A DNA stretch of 64,000 bases from Epiperipatus broadwayi (Eukaryota > Onychophora > Udeonychophora > Euonychophora > Peripatidae). The stretch is taken from assembly GCA_028023455.1 (NCBI GenBank), contig JAQFVV010012402.1, positions 12,690,292-12,754,291 on the forward strand. Direction: 5' to 3'. Below, piece after piece: positions 51,101 to 56,879 of this stretch (positions within the stretch are counted from its first letter, which is position 1; each line of letters starts with the position of its first letter). The notes under the pieces were generated by a model, which worked only from the letters and a program-made list of their open reading frames with translations, did not search any database and was not told the origin of the DNA. Position numbers and translations under genes: made by a program.

Positions 51101-51883
51101 AAATAGAGAAGTTTGTGGGATCATTATAAAAAATAATTTAAGCTTTTTTATTTTATTTTTCAACTATACAGAACAATTTGATGCAATTACTGAATTTAAT
51201 TAGTGGTATTTAATTATTATTGGTAATATCACTGTTTACAATAATAACACCAATTAACTGATTGATTAAGGTTAAAGTATGCTAGCTCAAGATGCTACAT
51301 TGGTAAAACGCTACAAATGAAAATATTGTTCCATTTCACAACGTGGACTAATAGCAAATGCAAAAAACAAAATCAGCTAATTATATTGCTAAGAAGTTGT
51401 TTTTTTTTAATCCTATTTTTCATTTCATTAAATATAAACATAACTTGTTTTTATATAACTTATTTTAGAAAGAAAAACAAATAAACTGCTATTATAATAC
51501 ACAAGCGATAGGATAGCATTTTACAAGATACAAGACAGAGAAAGCATGTCATTTTAGGAATGTGAAATTACTTAATATTTAGTGCACACATAAATGCATC
51601 AAATTACTTTATTTTATTTCACCCAATTATTTTTTTATTTTCATAAATATTAGTTTACCCATATAAGTAAAATAAATTGATCAGAAACTCTAGCCAATAA
51701 CATTGTAGAGCTTTTAATTAATTAAGCGACATACGCAAGGTTTTACGTTATATCAATAGGCAAGTTGTATAAAATATTTACCTGGTAAGCCTCAGCACGT
51801 TGCACATGGTGTACGTTAGGATTCATAGCTGTTTCTACTGCAGCTACTAATTTTTCTGATATATTCAGTATTGTATTATCCAT
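85..51883 (-). CDS. XPO5: Exportin-5, N-terminal part (7 exons, 3' end outside window)
   Basis: Exportin-5 is a RanGTP-dependent karyopherin that carries pre-miRNA hairpins, and in some animals tRNA/eEF1A and dsRNA-binding proteins, from nucleus to cytoplasm. Seven minus-strand exons join in phase at 51782-51883, 38634-38755, 23411-23483, 16141-16278, 15861-16043, 4387-4572 and 85-161, all with GT-AG borders, giving about 293 codons. Diagnostic blocks match animal Exportin-5 closely: HFGLQLLEHCIKYRWN, VKDALSRLVVEMIKREWPQ, LLRLAEDVVTFQ and LLLEMLCLLLSDE. This is the importin-beta-like/XPO1-like N-terminal HEAT region that embraces RanGTP; the human protein is about 1200 residues, so roughly three quarters lies past position 1. 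Start: the ATG at 51883 is preceded by AAAA and opens a protein aligning from its first residues with the family N-terminus. Intact, with no lesion in any exon. Identity is very secure. Confidence 0.97.
162..4386 (-). other. XPO5: XPO5 intron 6 (4.2 kb)
   Basis: GTAAGT to ATTTAG, AT-rich throughout. Apart from a homopolymer block at 1021-1400 I see no repeat, RNA gene or coding signal. Confidence 0.88.
1021..1400. repeat. A/T homopolymer low-complexity block
   Basis: Almost uninterrupted runs of A (up to about 24) with short T, G and C runs. The plus-strand open frame across it (1055-1261) is lysine/isoleucine-rich purely by composition and is not a gene. Such a block is prone to sequencing and assembly error. 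Confidence 0.8.
4387..4572 (-). CDS. XPO5: XPO5 exon 6
   Basis: 62 codons, phase 0 to 0, acceptor TTTTGTAG, donor AAG|GTAAGT. Encodes MTLTGFVEWIAIDYI and LLLEMLCLLLSDEFLHL, then ECLLQVVNRK, matching the family's 'GY.DWV...LLEILCLLL....AAECLL...SRK'. It starts with SLCHCKV directly after exon 5, about eight residues shorter than the human loop. Confidence 0.95.
4936..5382. repeat. Foldback element, ~205-bp inverted arms
   Basis: The left arm (about 4936-5142) and right arm (about 5178-5382) are near-perfect reverse complements, with matching blocks such as AACTGTTAATGAACA / GTTCATTAACAGTCG at the tips and ATTCAACATA / ATGTTGAAT near the centre. A ~35-bp loop separates them. It lies in intron 5 of XPO5, so the nascent RNA can form a long hairpin. 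It encodes no protein; the class is probably MITE/foldback. Confidence 0.85.
7376..7711 (+). repeat. Foldback-family repeat (family F), copy 1
   Basis: Shares long blocks with copies at 7729, 32485 and 54757: TGCTCAACAAGCTTTGTG, GCTTTGGCACTCCTC, CTGAAATTTTCAGA and GCTATATGGGGCTGA. This copy holds the left half and centre of the family. No coding capacity seen. Confidence 0.75.
7729..7950 (+). repeat. Foldback-family repeat (family F), copy 2 (truncated)
   Basis: Begins with the family end GTCATGTATCACAT and an AAGCTTGTAAAATATAAAC box, then repeats the left half of copy 1 up to GGTGCTAGGGTAATTTCAGA before losing similarity. It is arranged head-to-tail with copy 1. Confidence 0.72.
9625..9816. 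repeat. 192-bp direct repeat, left copy
   Basis: Starts CCCATATTCCATTCT and ends GCTAAGCTTTATAAG. It is about 98% identical by eye to the copy at 11811-12002 and has the same length, so the duplication is young compared with other repeats here. Confidence 0.88.
11483..11728. repeat. Tandem duplication, 126-bp period, two units
   Basis: Units at 11483-11608 and 11609-11728 both read CTGTTTCTATTTTTACTTA through GCATCTGTGCGAATATATA to CGTTTAAC. They differ mainly by the length of T and A runs. A recent local duplication inside the composite cluster. Confidence 0.88.
11811..12002. repeat. 192-bp direct repeat, right copy
   Basis: Partner of 9625-9816; the four differences seen are single- or double-base substitutions with no indel. 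Confidence 0.88.
12840..12908 (-). pseudogene. LINE ORF2 endonuclease start, truncated
   Basis: ATG at 12908 opens MDNNKCLISAINV, a TGA, then GINSLGHI. This resembles the first beta-strand of APE-type endonucleases ('I.S.NVNGI.S'), whose Asn is catalytic-site-associated; the stop falls where that residue run would continue. After about 12840 the frame breaks. Confidence 0.5.
12953..15062 (-). pseudogene. LINE ORF1 (nucleic-acid-binding protein) relic
   Basis: Reading starts at an ATG at 15062 with a TGA four codons in, then stays open through 14953-14252 (over 230 codons). It continues with frameshifts and stops around 14250-13890 (DEIHRICTHPNDCYIAVEF is readable) and then 13887-13492. There a CCHC-type pair is seen: one knuckle CFYYGQRTHLIKEC, with the second Cys replaced by Tyr, and a following CTSCGQKKDRTHTC. 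The last part, 13402-12956, is rich in Ser, Lys and Glu with a basic KHKGATKKKRK patch. Several shifts break it. ORF1 proteins bind element RNA. Confidence 0.72.
15861..16043 (-). CDS. XPO5: XPO5 exon 5
   Basis: 61 codons, phase 0 to 0, acceptor CATTTAG, donor TTG|GTAAGT. Encodes ETQTELVLLILLRLAEDVV, then an RRKEIYQALT helix. The ETQTELV...LRLAEDVVTFQ block is an Exportin-5 signature. The exon ends at VGSYQKL, where the vertebrate protein has a further short variable loop before the next helix. Confidence 0.97.
16044..16140 (-). other. XPO5: XPO5 intron 4 (97 bp)
   Basis: Short AT-rich intron between exons 4 and 5, GTAAAA to TTTAG. It is the only intron here without inserted repeats. Confidence 0.95.
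16141..16278 (-). CDS. XPO5: XPO5 exon 4
   Basis: 46 codons, phase 0 to 0, acceptor TTTCCAG, donor GGG|GTAAAA. Contains VKDALSRLVVEMIKREWPQ followed by QWPDLLPEL, one of the most conserved Exportin-5 segments. It is separated from exon 5 by the only short intron (97 bp). Confidence 0.97.
16310..16979 (-). repeat. Terminal direct repeat A (uninterrupted)
   Basis: Shares ordered blocks with repeat B: GAAGTTTGATGCAT, TTTACTTCTAAAATAAT, AAGAATATACAATTTATTAA, AATTCAGATCTT and AATTTATTATAATTAGACA. At 16588-16603 it keeps the unfilled target of the hairpin insertion found in repeat B. Confidence 0.85.
17330..17466. repeat. Tandem duplication, ~70-bp period, two units
   Basis: Units start at 17330 and 17401, both reading AATAAATATTTTCTTAA then TCATTTAA.ATCAAA and ending near TTTTTATT. 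About 85% similar; lies in the non-coding interior of the retroelement. Confidence 0.75.
19450..21700 (-). pseudogene. Gag-like coding relic of the retroelement
   Basis: Minus-strand fragments in several frames look protein-like. They include KIENAFLLAVTTWAKDN (about 21530), a Gln-rich stretch encoded by imperfect ~50-bp repeats (21020-21110, QQGQQQLQQHLED), a coiled-coil-like KNKMEQVKAELLQVRQEI (about 20960-21000), an acidic KEKDEDLISEMKDDYNDDSD (about 20210-20270) and a basic tail at 19457-19648. Stops and frameshifts separate all parts. I infer a Gag-type structural protein from coiled coil, low complexity and its place next to the terminal repeat; no retroviral motif proves it. Confidence 0.45.
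21781..22755 (-). repeat. Terminal direct repeat B (interrupted by a hairpin element)
   Basis: Partner of repeat A. Colinear except for the block 22099-22389 and the duplicated 16-bp target after it. Confidence 0.85.
22099..22389 (-). mobile_element. Foldback-family element (family F), insertion with 16-bp target duplication
   Basis: The 291-bp insert starts as a hairpin: TAATGAGCATGCTAATAGCT pairs with AGCTATTAGTATGCTCATTA, and AAAGCATTTAAAATCT with AGATTTTAAATGCTTT. It ends in a single-copy tail containing TTTGTAAATACAAGC and ATGACTTGATT. It is flanked by ATTAAACAAGAATATA (22083-22098) and ATTAAATAAGAATATA (22390-22405), one mismatch. Repeat A holds a single ATTAAAAAAGAATATA, i.e. the empty site. 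The tail is shared with copies at 29249 and, reversed, 32485. Confidence 0.82.
23411..23483 (-). CDS. XPO5: XPO5 exon 3
   Basis: 73 nt. Its first base completes the split lysine codon of exon 2; it then reads YRWNSLNQSDKLYIKN and ends LLAQ at a phase-0 CAG|GTAAGT donor. The phase match across a 15.1-kb intron supports the exon chain. Confidence 0.96.
24850..25230. repeat. Degenerate minisatellite of a TGATCTTTTTTAAGAAG-like unit
   Basis: Variants of a 16-25 bp motif (GATCTTTTTTAAGAAG, AATCTTTTTTATGAAC, GACCTTTTTAAAAAAT, TGATCTTTTTAAAGAAG) recur with irregular spacing and A/T interruptions. Confidence 0.6.
25338..25781. repeat. Inverted repeat, ~100-bp arms around a 240-bp loop
   Basis: 25338-25437 and 25679-25781 are reverse complements: ACAATTTATCCACTACTTTG, TTAGCAAAAACCTTTTA and ATTGTCCTGCAG on the left are mirrored on the right with few mismatches. 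The loop is A-rich. Lies in XPO5 intron 2. Confidence 0.85.
26908..27876. mobile_element. 969-bp DNA transposon with long TIRs and 8-bp target duplication
   Basis: The ends GGTGCTTGTCTTATAG and CTATAAGACGAGAACC begin inverted repeats that continue for ~55 bp (AAAGACGCCA on the left, TGGCGTCTTT on the right; both inner ends at GTTTTAGCxTGAAAAC-type sequence). Flanks are AAAATTAG (26900-26907) and AAAATGAG (27877-27884), an 8-bp duplication with one mismatch. The interior has no long conserved ORF; the open frame at 27339-27569 has no recognisable motif, so it is non-autonomous. 8-bp duplications occur in hAT, Merlin and P superfamilies; I cannot choose between them. Confidence 0.85.
28793..28980. 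repeat. Inverted repeat, ~60-bp arms
   Basis: 28793-28852 pairs with 28918-28980 (GCTATCCACTCCATCT against AGATGGAGTGGATAGC; TTTGAACTCA against TGAGTTCAAA), with a 65-bp loop. On the minus strand the left arm contains TAGCAGTAGGG and GAGTTCAAATCC, like tRNA A and B boxes but too close together for a tRNA. Confidence 0.8.
29249..29372 (-). repeat. Short foldback-family copy with a 64-nt precursor-like hairpin
   Basis: 29249-29277 and 29284-29312 form 29-bp arms with three mismatches around a 6-nt loop (CAAACA). The same TTTGTAAATACAAGC...ATGACTTG tail as the element at 22099 follows. It appears to be an internally deleted member of family F. It is transcribed as part of XPO5 intron 2. Confidence 0.75.
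32485..32954 (+). repeat. Foldback-family repeat (family F), full copy with ~150-bp arms
   Basis: Arms at 32531-32686 and 32808-32954 are reverse complements (GCATGCCAATAG / CTATTGGCATGC; CTAGATTTAAAATAC-type block; ATAAAGTGCTGG-type block). The centre (CTGAAATTTTCAGACATC, CCAGCTATCTAACTTA) is the same as in copies at 7376 and 54757. A reversed tail AAGTCATATATCACGC precedes it. This copy explains the others as halves or deletions. Confidence 0.8.
33580..36200 (-). other. Possible fossil of a long protein-coding element
   Basis: Composition is more even than in the flanks, and minus-strand translations in shifting frames give protein-like strings such as VNIDEEMDYSYRKVC (about 36220), ELDKPVAISSMRYC (about 36110) and FFFDNLLTKASL (about 33950), broken by many stops. 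The IDEEM-then-FFFDN-like order faintly recalls piggyBac-type transposases. This is weak and could be chance; no terminal repeats were found. Confidence 0.22.
36555..36776. repeat. Inverted repeat, ~68-bp arms, 85-bp loop
   Basis: 36555-36622 and 36708-36776 are nearly perfect reverse complements (TAATATGTTGGACTATTTCC / GGAAATAGTCCAACATATTA; AATGTTGAATGT / ACATTCAACATT). The loop contains TTAGTAATAACA twice. The plus ORF starting at 36746 begins in the right arm and is not a gene. Confidence 0.88.
37362..37893. repeat. Diverged inverted repeat, ~45-bp arms
   Basis: GGATATAAACTTTCAACATC near 37378 is mirrored by GATGTTTAAAGTTTATATC near 37850, and the matching extends outward through the TTATCC / GGATAA blocks. 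The spacer is about 430 bp. Probably an old foldback element. Confidence 0.55.
38634..38755 (-). CDS. XPO5: XPO5 exon 2
   Basis: 122 nt, entering in phase 0 after TTTCAG and leaving with 2 nt of a split lysine codon before GTAAGA. It encodes LCEDFKENSPDCAQCGLQL, then the highly conserved IIRHFGLQLLEHCIK helix of Exportin-5. Confidence 0.97.
40718..41083. repeat. Diverged direct repeat pair, ~62 bp each
   Basis: 40718-40780 and 41022-41083 share TGTTAAAGGT, TTGACTACA and TTGATAGCTTAA.GGTTGATTGTTATC-type order, about 80% similar and 304 bp apart. No function visible. Confidence 0.6.
44550..44621 (+). tRNA. tRNA-Gly (anticodon TCC), probably a pseudogene
   Basis: 72 nt starting GCGTTGA and ending TCAACGC plus discriminator A: the 7-bp acceptor stem is perfect. 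The anticodon arm GCTGC-CTTCCAA-GCAGC is perfect with anticodon TCC, and the A box TGGCCTAGTGG is intact. The T arm is damaged: the stem reads CCGGA against CCCGG, so position 53 is A instead of invariant G and mispairs with C61, and position 58 is C instead of invariant A. Both changes fall in the B box. The D stem is also weak. No T-run terminator follows at once. It lies antisense in XPO5 intron 1. Confidence 0.75.
44879..45205. repeat. Diverged direct repeat pair, ~125 bp units
   Basis: 44879-45005 and 45083-45205 share TTTCAAAACAAATGA.AACAGAAAAAA and the later GGCAC.....AAATGTACT order. About 200 bp apart; an old duplication. Confidence 0.5.
46329..47522 (+). mobile_element. Tigger/pogo-like DNA transposon, copy 1 (1194 bp)
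   Basis: Starts CACCTGGGTCTCATTTTATG and ends with its near reverse complement, AAACGAGACCCAGATG; both ends are bounded by TA (46327-46328 and 47523-47524), the target duplication of Tc1/mariner-pogo elements. Subterminal TTTTATGCG motifs recur, as in vertebrate Tigger ends (..CTCGTTTTATTGCG). A remnant transposase C-terminus is readable near the right end. The copy at 55866 is the same family in the opposite orientation. Internally deleted and non-autonomous. Confidence 0.82.
47023..47190 (+). pseudogene. Transposase C-terminal fragment in Tigger-like copy 1
   Basis: An open stretch reads GYWELYKQLIKSSSQYLI, then TDYNVDRKPLPQHKTESDDS, then CTSSCDESDFLPVH and a stop. Acidic Ser/Asp-rich ends are usual for Tigger/jerky-type transposases. 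Just after the stop, another frame reads SSDND then stop, matching the SNSDND end of copy 2, which suggests a frameshift near the end. Confidence 0.5.
48943..50066. mobile_element. hAT-like DNA transposon remnant (~1.1 kb)
   Basis: The right end, read inward, is CAGGGGTCAGCAACCTTATA...GTGCCGAAT; the left end reads GGTTGGCAACCTAGGGTAAG...GTGCCAAG. The GGTCxGCAACCT and GTGCC blocks are the form seen at many animal hAT termini. No 8-bp duplication is evident, the outermost left bases have decayed, and no transposase domain is readable inside. Confidence 0.55.
51782..51883 (-). CDS. XPO5: XPO5 exon 1 (start codon exon)
   Basis: Encodes 34 codons beginning MDNTILNISEKLVAAVE and ending in RAEAYQ, with a phase-0 donor CAG|GTAAAT. 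It corresponds to the first HEAT helix of Exportin-5, where the family has a short variable N-terminus followed by a conserved 'NP....R.EA' stretch. The next exon is 13 kb away. No upstream in-frame ATG is needed to match the family length. Confidence 0.95.
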
Positions 51884-52094
51884 TTTTACATCTACTTTAC
51901 AGACTACTACTTTAAAAATGCATTTATGAAAAGATCATCAGTATTACTTAAACGTTCTTTTTAAATAGATCTAACCAATAAGCAACTAAATAATACGTGA
52001 CGTATTTTAGGCGCGCTATGTTCGTCTTTAACTATTTAATTTACCTTTAATATTTTGTGCATTTTACTTTTTGAATTTAAAATTATTAACCGAA
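51884..52094. promoter_or_regulatory. Putative bidirectional promoter between XPO5 and a divergent gene
   Basis: 211 bp separate the XPO5 ATG (minus) from a plus-strand ATG that opens a spliceable exon. The interval is locally CpG-bearing in a CpG-poor window. It contains an AACCAAT box (51973-51979), the palindrome TACGTGACGTA (51994-52004) with a CRE-type TGACGT core, and GGCGCGC (52010-52016), which resembles an E2F/GC motif. No TATA box is placed convincingly for either side. Both 5' UTRs must lie here. That it drives both genes is inference from spacing and composition. Confidence 0.6.
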
Positions 52095-52144
52095 ATGACA
52101 GACTTATTAAATCAGTCCGAAATACAGCGCGGTTATGAACAAAA
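52095..52144 (+). CDS. Probable first coding exon of an unidentified divergent gene
   Basis: An ATG in the context CCGAAATGA opens 16 codons reading MTDLLNQSEIQRGYEQ plus two bases, then a near-consensus donor AAAA|GTAAGT. The codon mix is protein-like, unlike the surrounding AT noise. Read through without splicing, the frame stops at once (AAG TAA), so it only makes sense as a spliced exon. I do not recognise the protein. The next exon would have to begin with one base completing an AA_ codon; none to the right of it was convincing. Position head-to-head with XPO5 is the main support. Confidence 0.45.
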
Positions 52145-53820
52145 GTAAGTTGTTTTAAAATATTTAATATTTCTAATGAATTTGTTAAAACGTTTTCTAA
52201 TTGACCTAACCTTTTTATTACATTTTGATATATTGTTTGTATTTATTATTGGAAGACGTCGTCAATATTTTGCAGTTAGTAATATAATTTTAGAATTTCT
52301 TTTTATAAGTCTTTATTTTATTGCAATTACCAGAATTCGATCATTATTTTATATTTATTTTTAAATGTCAGACTATTTAAAAACTTTATTATAATTTCTT
52401 TACACTTGTTTATTGTTTGCTATTATTCAGGCAATGGTTTGTTGTTTGAGCACATAGTCAAGATATAGCACATCAACTGCATTTAATTGGATAAATTAAA
52501 ATTATTCCTAATTTATTTACATAGCAAATGAAGAAGTAATATATTTTAGTGAATTTTAAAAAGCATTTGAATTAATTTTGTTGGATATATTGAGCAATAT
52601 GTCGACTTTTAAATAAATAAATATAGATAGTATCAGACTGGCATGCTTATTTCTTGTTTTATTTAATATCATATTTATTTAGAGGAGTAGTTATATGATT
52701 GTTTTGTTAAAAGGGTTCATTATATCTTATTTGCTTATGATATAGCTGTATTTACTAATAGGATAAGTCTAAAAGTTATATGTAGTATTGAAAGAGCTTG
52801 TAGAATGAAAATAAGTGCAAATAAAGTAATTGGGATGAACATTCGGCAGCAAGTTATAGCGCCATCTCATGCATTTAAATATTGATAAATTCATCTGTCT
52901 ATGATGAATGATGATTGCAACTATTAAACAGTTCTTTAATAATAATTAGTAAGTTATTCTAGGTCTTATTAAAATTATATGTTAAAAAAGAGACTTGTTA
53001 AATGTTTTATAAGAAGTGTATATAGTTTAAGTTGAGCAGAAATATAAATAATTCGGGAAATGAAAAACACTTAAATTGTAGAGAATTTAATTTGGAGAAG
53101 GGGAAGCATAATGTAGTAATATAATATTGAACAATACTAACATGATATTATTTGATACTTTCAGCTTACTATAAGAGCAACCTGTTTTATTCTGGCGCCA
53201 TTTATTGTCAACTCAAAAGGTCTAATTATCAGATGGTAGTACAATTTATTAATCCAAAGACCAGTTTGTGCTTTTACCTTTATCACGGAGTACTTGAGAT
53301 TCAAAGATGGAATCAATTTAATTATATCTGTTAGCCATCTTTAACTACTTTTTATGTTATCACATTGGGTTTTTTTTACTAAAGCAAGTTGGTACATTTT
53401 ATCTTCCCATCTTTGCTAAAAACAATTATTACTTTAGAATTCATCAAATTTGAAACCTTAATTCCACTTTGGATTCCATTGTTCTTGTGAATTATGCTCA
53501 ATATAGATGCAATATTTTTTATTTATCACATGATTATCATTTATTATGCTTACATAATCTGTTAAAATAATGGCTACTGTATGAAAAAAAAGTTTTATTC
53601 ATATTTATTTCTATATCTGTGCTATGTGATGTCAAAATTATATTAATTTGAGAAATCATATTCTGTCTTATTTCTTTAGATAGATATGCCAGATCTCTGA
53701 AAGTCTATTTAATGTTGTCTGATTTCTTTTTTTTTTAGGGGGGGGGGGGGGTGCATTTGGACTCCAAAGTAGTATGTTCAGTATAAAATTAGAAATATTG
53801 ATGAAACATTAATTTATAAA
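52145..53820. other. Flank or first intron of the divergent gene, no feature seen
   Basis: AT-rich sequence with no repeat or exon I can support. ORFs at 52176-52364 and 53152-53334 lack an acceptor in matching phase and look like chance. A 14-base G run lies at 53738-53751. Confidence 0.5.
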
Positions 53821-54602
53821 TAGACAGGGTATGAGCACAGACTTTCACATGACCCACCACTCTCCACACTATCTCATAACACTGATACACCTGAACACAC
53901 TTGTCGAAAAGATAAATAATCACCAATATTCGTATTTCATGCTAAACCAGCAATCATCAGTTGGTCCAGATTACACACATATATGCTACAAGTGCTCAGA
54001 TATATATTAAGATAGCAAATCCTCCTACTTTAATGGACAGGCTTCAATCTACTCCAACTCTTCAACTGTCCATCCAATTGAAAATCTGATGATGGAACAC
54101 TCAAAGGCCACCCTGAGGCCGAGATTATTGTCTCATCCATGTTGACCTAAAGTCAATCTGACCCCTAATGTACAGGACCTAATCCATTAAATACATATAC
54201 AAGGGATAGGCAGACATCTCTAATATGTAATAGCTGAAATACACAGGTTTGTGGCCTTTGAGCATTCCATCATCAGATTTTCAATTGGATGGACAGTTGA
54301 AGAGTTGGAGTGTGGAGTAGATTGAAGCCTGTCCATTAAAGTAGGAGGATTTGCTATCTTAATATATATCTGAGCACTTGTAGCATATATGTGTAGAGAT
54401 GGTAATCTGGACCAACTGATGATTGCTGGTTTAGCATGAAATACGTATATTGGTGATTATTTATCTTTTCGACATATGTGTGTTCAGGTGTATCAGTGTT
54501 ATGAGATAGTGTGGAGAGTGGTGGGTCATGTGAAAGTCTGTGCTCATACCCTGTCTATTACATATATAGACACAGGTATATATAAACCTGTGTATTTCAG
54601 TT
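53821..54602. mobile_element. 782-bp foldback insertion with 13-bp target duplication
   Basis: Left arm 53821-54111 and right arm 54251-54560 are near-perfect reverse complements (AGACAGGGTATGAGCACAGA / TGTGCTCATACCCTGTCT; GATTGCTGGTTTAGCATGAA mirrored). The ~140-bp centre is unique except its last ~30 bp, which repeat, inverted, the 42-bp tail after the right arm (ACACAGGTTT / AAACCTGTGT). ATTAATTTATAAA stands at 53808-53820 and again at 54603-54615. No ORF of note; the minus frame at 54461-54649 is antisense noise. Confidence 0.85.
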
Positions 54603-54756
54603 ATTAATTTATAAAGTAAAATCAGAACTTTTCTGTATATTAGATGCAAATTGTAAATTGTGTTCCAAGTTAAAAGATGTATTTAATGAAGATGTTCACA
54701 TATTTCAAGAAGAGTGTATAACATGCAAGACTTATTATGAATAATCAAAATAAGAG

Positions 54757-55152
54757 TCATAGATCACATGACCCTATCTCTTAAGCTTGTAAGTTATAAA
54801 CAGTGAGGATTGCCAATTCCTCTACAAGCTTTATGATAAATGCTTAGCCAGAGCCAGCACTTAAAATATCTCTGTCAGGAACCCCTCCCCAAACCCCTGA
54901 CCATGGTTTCATGCTTTGGCACTCCTCAGAGAGGTGTCAGGGTAGGTTCAGATACTACATCTAAAAATACCAACCCAAAGCCAAGCACTTATCTAAAAGT
55001 TATCTATTGAGTGGAAAATCTGAAATTTTCAGACATCTACATGTCTTCAAACCCAGCTATCCAACTCAAGTAGCTATATGGGGCTGACAGATCTTCAGCC
55101 ATACCATATTTTGGTAGTCGTAGCAATATAAAATTGCATAAGACTTTTGGCA
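54757..55152 (+). repeat. Foldback-family repeat (family F), copy near 55 kb
   Basis: Opens GTCATAGATCACATGA, AAGCTTGTAAGTTATAAAC, then CATGCTTTGGCACTCCTCAG, CTGAAATTTTCAGACAT and TAGCTATATGGGGCTGA, in the same order as copies at 7376 and 7729. It lies 155 bp right of the 53821 insertion, outside the XPO5 transcription unit. Downstream at 55203-55216 AGGGTTCAAACCTC resembles a pol III B box, but no A box is placed. Confidence 0.75.
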
Positions 55153-55267
55153 GAGAGTCTGTGATTCAGATTGAGCTTCATGGTTCAACATATAAACCAA
55201 CCACCCAGCAGGGTTCAAACCTCTCGTTCCACCCATTTCCTTGTTTTTTTATATGTATATTAAGTAT

Positions 55268-55655
55268 ATAGATATCAAAGTGTACTTACAAACGCTAAGT
55301 TAATAGAATTAATTCTTGTTTAATATCTTTAAAAACAGAAATTTTGTATATACGTTGATATATATATACAAAGGTGTGGATGTATAGTATTGTATATTAA
55401 TATTATTATAAATATTTTGTGTAATATATTGCATTTTTATTTTATGTATAAAAGGCCGGAAAAAATGATGCAATATGTCAAGAAGGTTCTGGAAAGCATT
55501 TAGAAAATATAGTACAATTAGGTGGAAGCATTATTCGAATTTGATAATAATTGCTTTCTTCAATTAAAAATATTTTATTTTAGGTTTAAAATCATTAATA
55601 GAAACCCCATTTGTTCTTGTTATCTATTCAAATCTATGTCAAAAATTAGAAATAG
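55268..55655 (+). repeat. ORF-bearing repeat, copy 1 (frameshifted)
   Basis: Direct copy of 60246-60676. It begins GATATCAAAGTGTACTTACA and contains a translatable stretch (GKNDAICQEGSGKHLENIVQ) that is broken by a 5-base loss at about 55531 relative to the other copy. After that, the frame LFEFDNNCFLQLKIFYFRFK continues. Function unknown. Confidence 0.7.
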
Positions 55656-56169
55656 ATTTGTTTTTTTTGTTATACCTTCAACCTGCATTACATTTGTGTA
55701 TACATTTGATTCTAATACCTTAGATGTTCAATTTAGTCTATAGTTTGTTACAAATTTTTTTTTTAAATATACTCATGATACCTATATAATCTGTGGAACA
55801 TCCCAGGTATTATTATGTAATTGTAAATCACTCTGCATTGGTATGGCGCCCCGGTATTATTAATACACCTGGGTCTCATTTTATGCGGTAGATAGGTTCC
55901 TCATAAAACGCGCACAAAAATAGACTTAACTTACCTTGAAAAATGGTGGATAGGTTACTATAATTTTTAAAATCACATAAAAGCAAAGCAACAACATAAA
56001 ATTATTTTAAAATTCACATAAAAAAAAAAATATATGACTAATAAAAAATTTCAAATTTGAAAAAAAATGATACAAGACAAACTTTTTTTATTAACTACAG
56101 TATTTAATTTTATTCAAAACAATATATTTTTATGCGTAATTTACATTTTTTTCATACATGTACTGTATT

Positions 56170-56372
56170 TTAATCATTATCGCTATTTGAGACATCAGAT
56201 TCGTCATGATGTGATGTGAGGTACTGTAGCTTCTCCTTAAACGAAGTCAAGAGGAAATACTACTAAAACGTTTTCCAATCGCTGTTGATCCTTCCCATTT
56301 CGCTAAGCAATCTAAAATTGAAATTTTTGTTTCCAAAGAAATTCATTTTCTTGGTGTTTTTTCCTCTCCATT
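56170..56372 (-). pseudogene. Transposase relic: helix-turn-helix N-terminus joined to acidic C-terminus
   Basis: On the minus strand one frame reads EEKTPRK, a TGA, then ISLETKISILDCLAKWEGST and AIGKRF. This is the pattern of the N-terminal CENP-B/pogo helix-turn-helix ('..ISL..K..IL..L..GE..T.IG..F'). After a short frameshifted stretch comes SHHDESDVSNSDND and a stop, the family C-terminus. The DDE catalytic core is absent. Confidence 0.6.
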
Positions 56373-56879
56373 AAGATAAACTAAAAGTTTAAAATAAAAA
56401 TAAGAACTTAGACTTATGATAATAAAAAGACACCTACTCACTACTATTGGGCAAAATTTAATTAAAACTAACAAAAATTAAATTCTTATTTTTCCCTTTA
56501 ATTTTTTAATTTTCAATTCCATTTAAAAATCAAATTTCATCGTTTTACATCACATTAATTTCAGATCACGTTACGTAATTTTTAAATTGTTAATTACAAT
56601 TAAAAATCAGATTTTAATTGTCAAATTTAATTATGCCCACTGCTATTACTCACCTTTTAAAAATAAACTTGCGAACACTAAATGATTAATTGATTATGTA
56701 CTCTTTTTATAAAAAGCAAAAATAGAACATGATTTAAAATGCAAAAACAACAACATACATAGTATAGGCATCTATAACATTTGAACAGATTTACAGCATA
56801 ATCTTGTAAAATTTAATGTGTGTATATAAATGGGGAAATCCTGATTTTAAGTGAATTATGAACTTCTTTATTGCATAAA

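Larger units (their letters stand above)
38756..51781 (-). other. XPO5: XPO5 intron 1 (13.0 kb)
   Basis: Runs from GTAAAT at 51781 to TTTCAG at 38756. It contains an antisense tRNA-Gly-like gene (44550-44621), a Tigger-like copy (46329-47522), a hAT-like element (48943-50066) and diverged direct repeats near 40.7-41.1 and 44.9-45.2 kb. The remainder is AT-rich sequence in which I see no gene. Confidence 0.9.

Noticed and set aside
52176-52364. 62-codon plus ORF downstream of the mini-exon
   Set aside because: No acceptor in correct phase; hydrophobic AT-driven composition.
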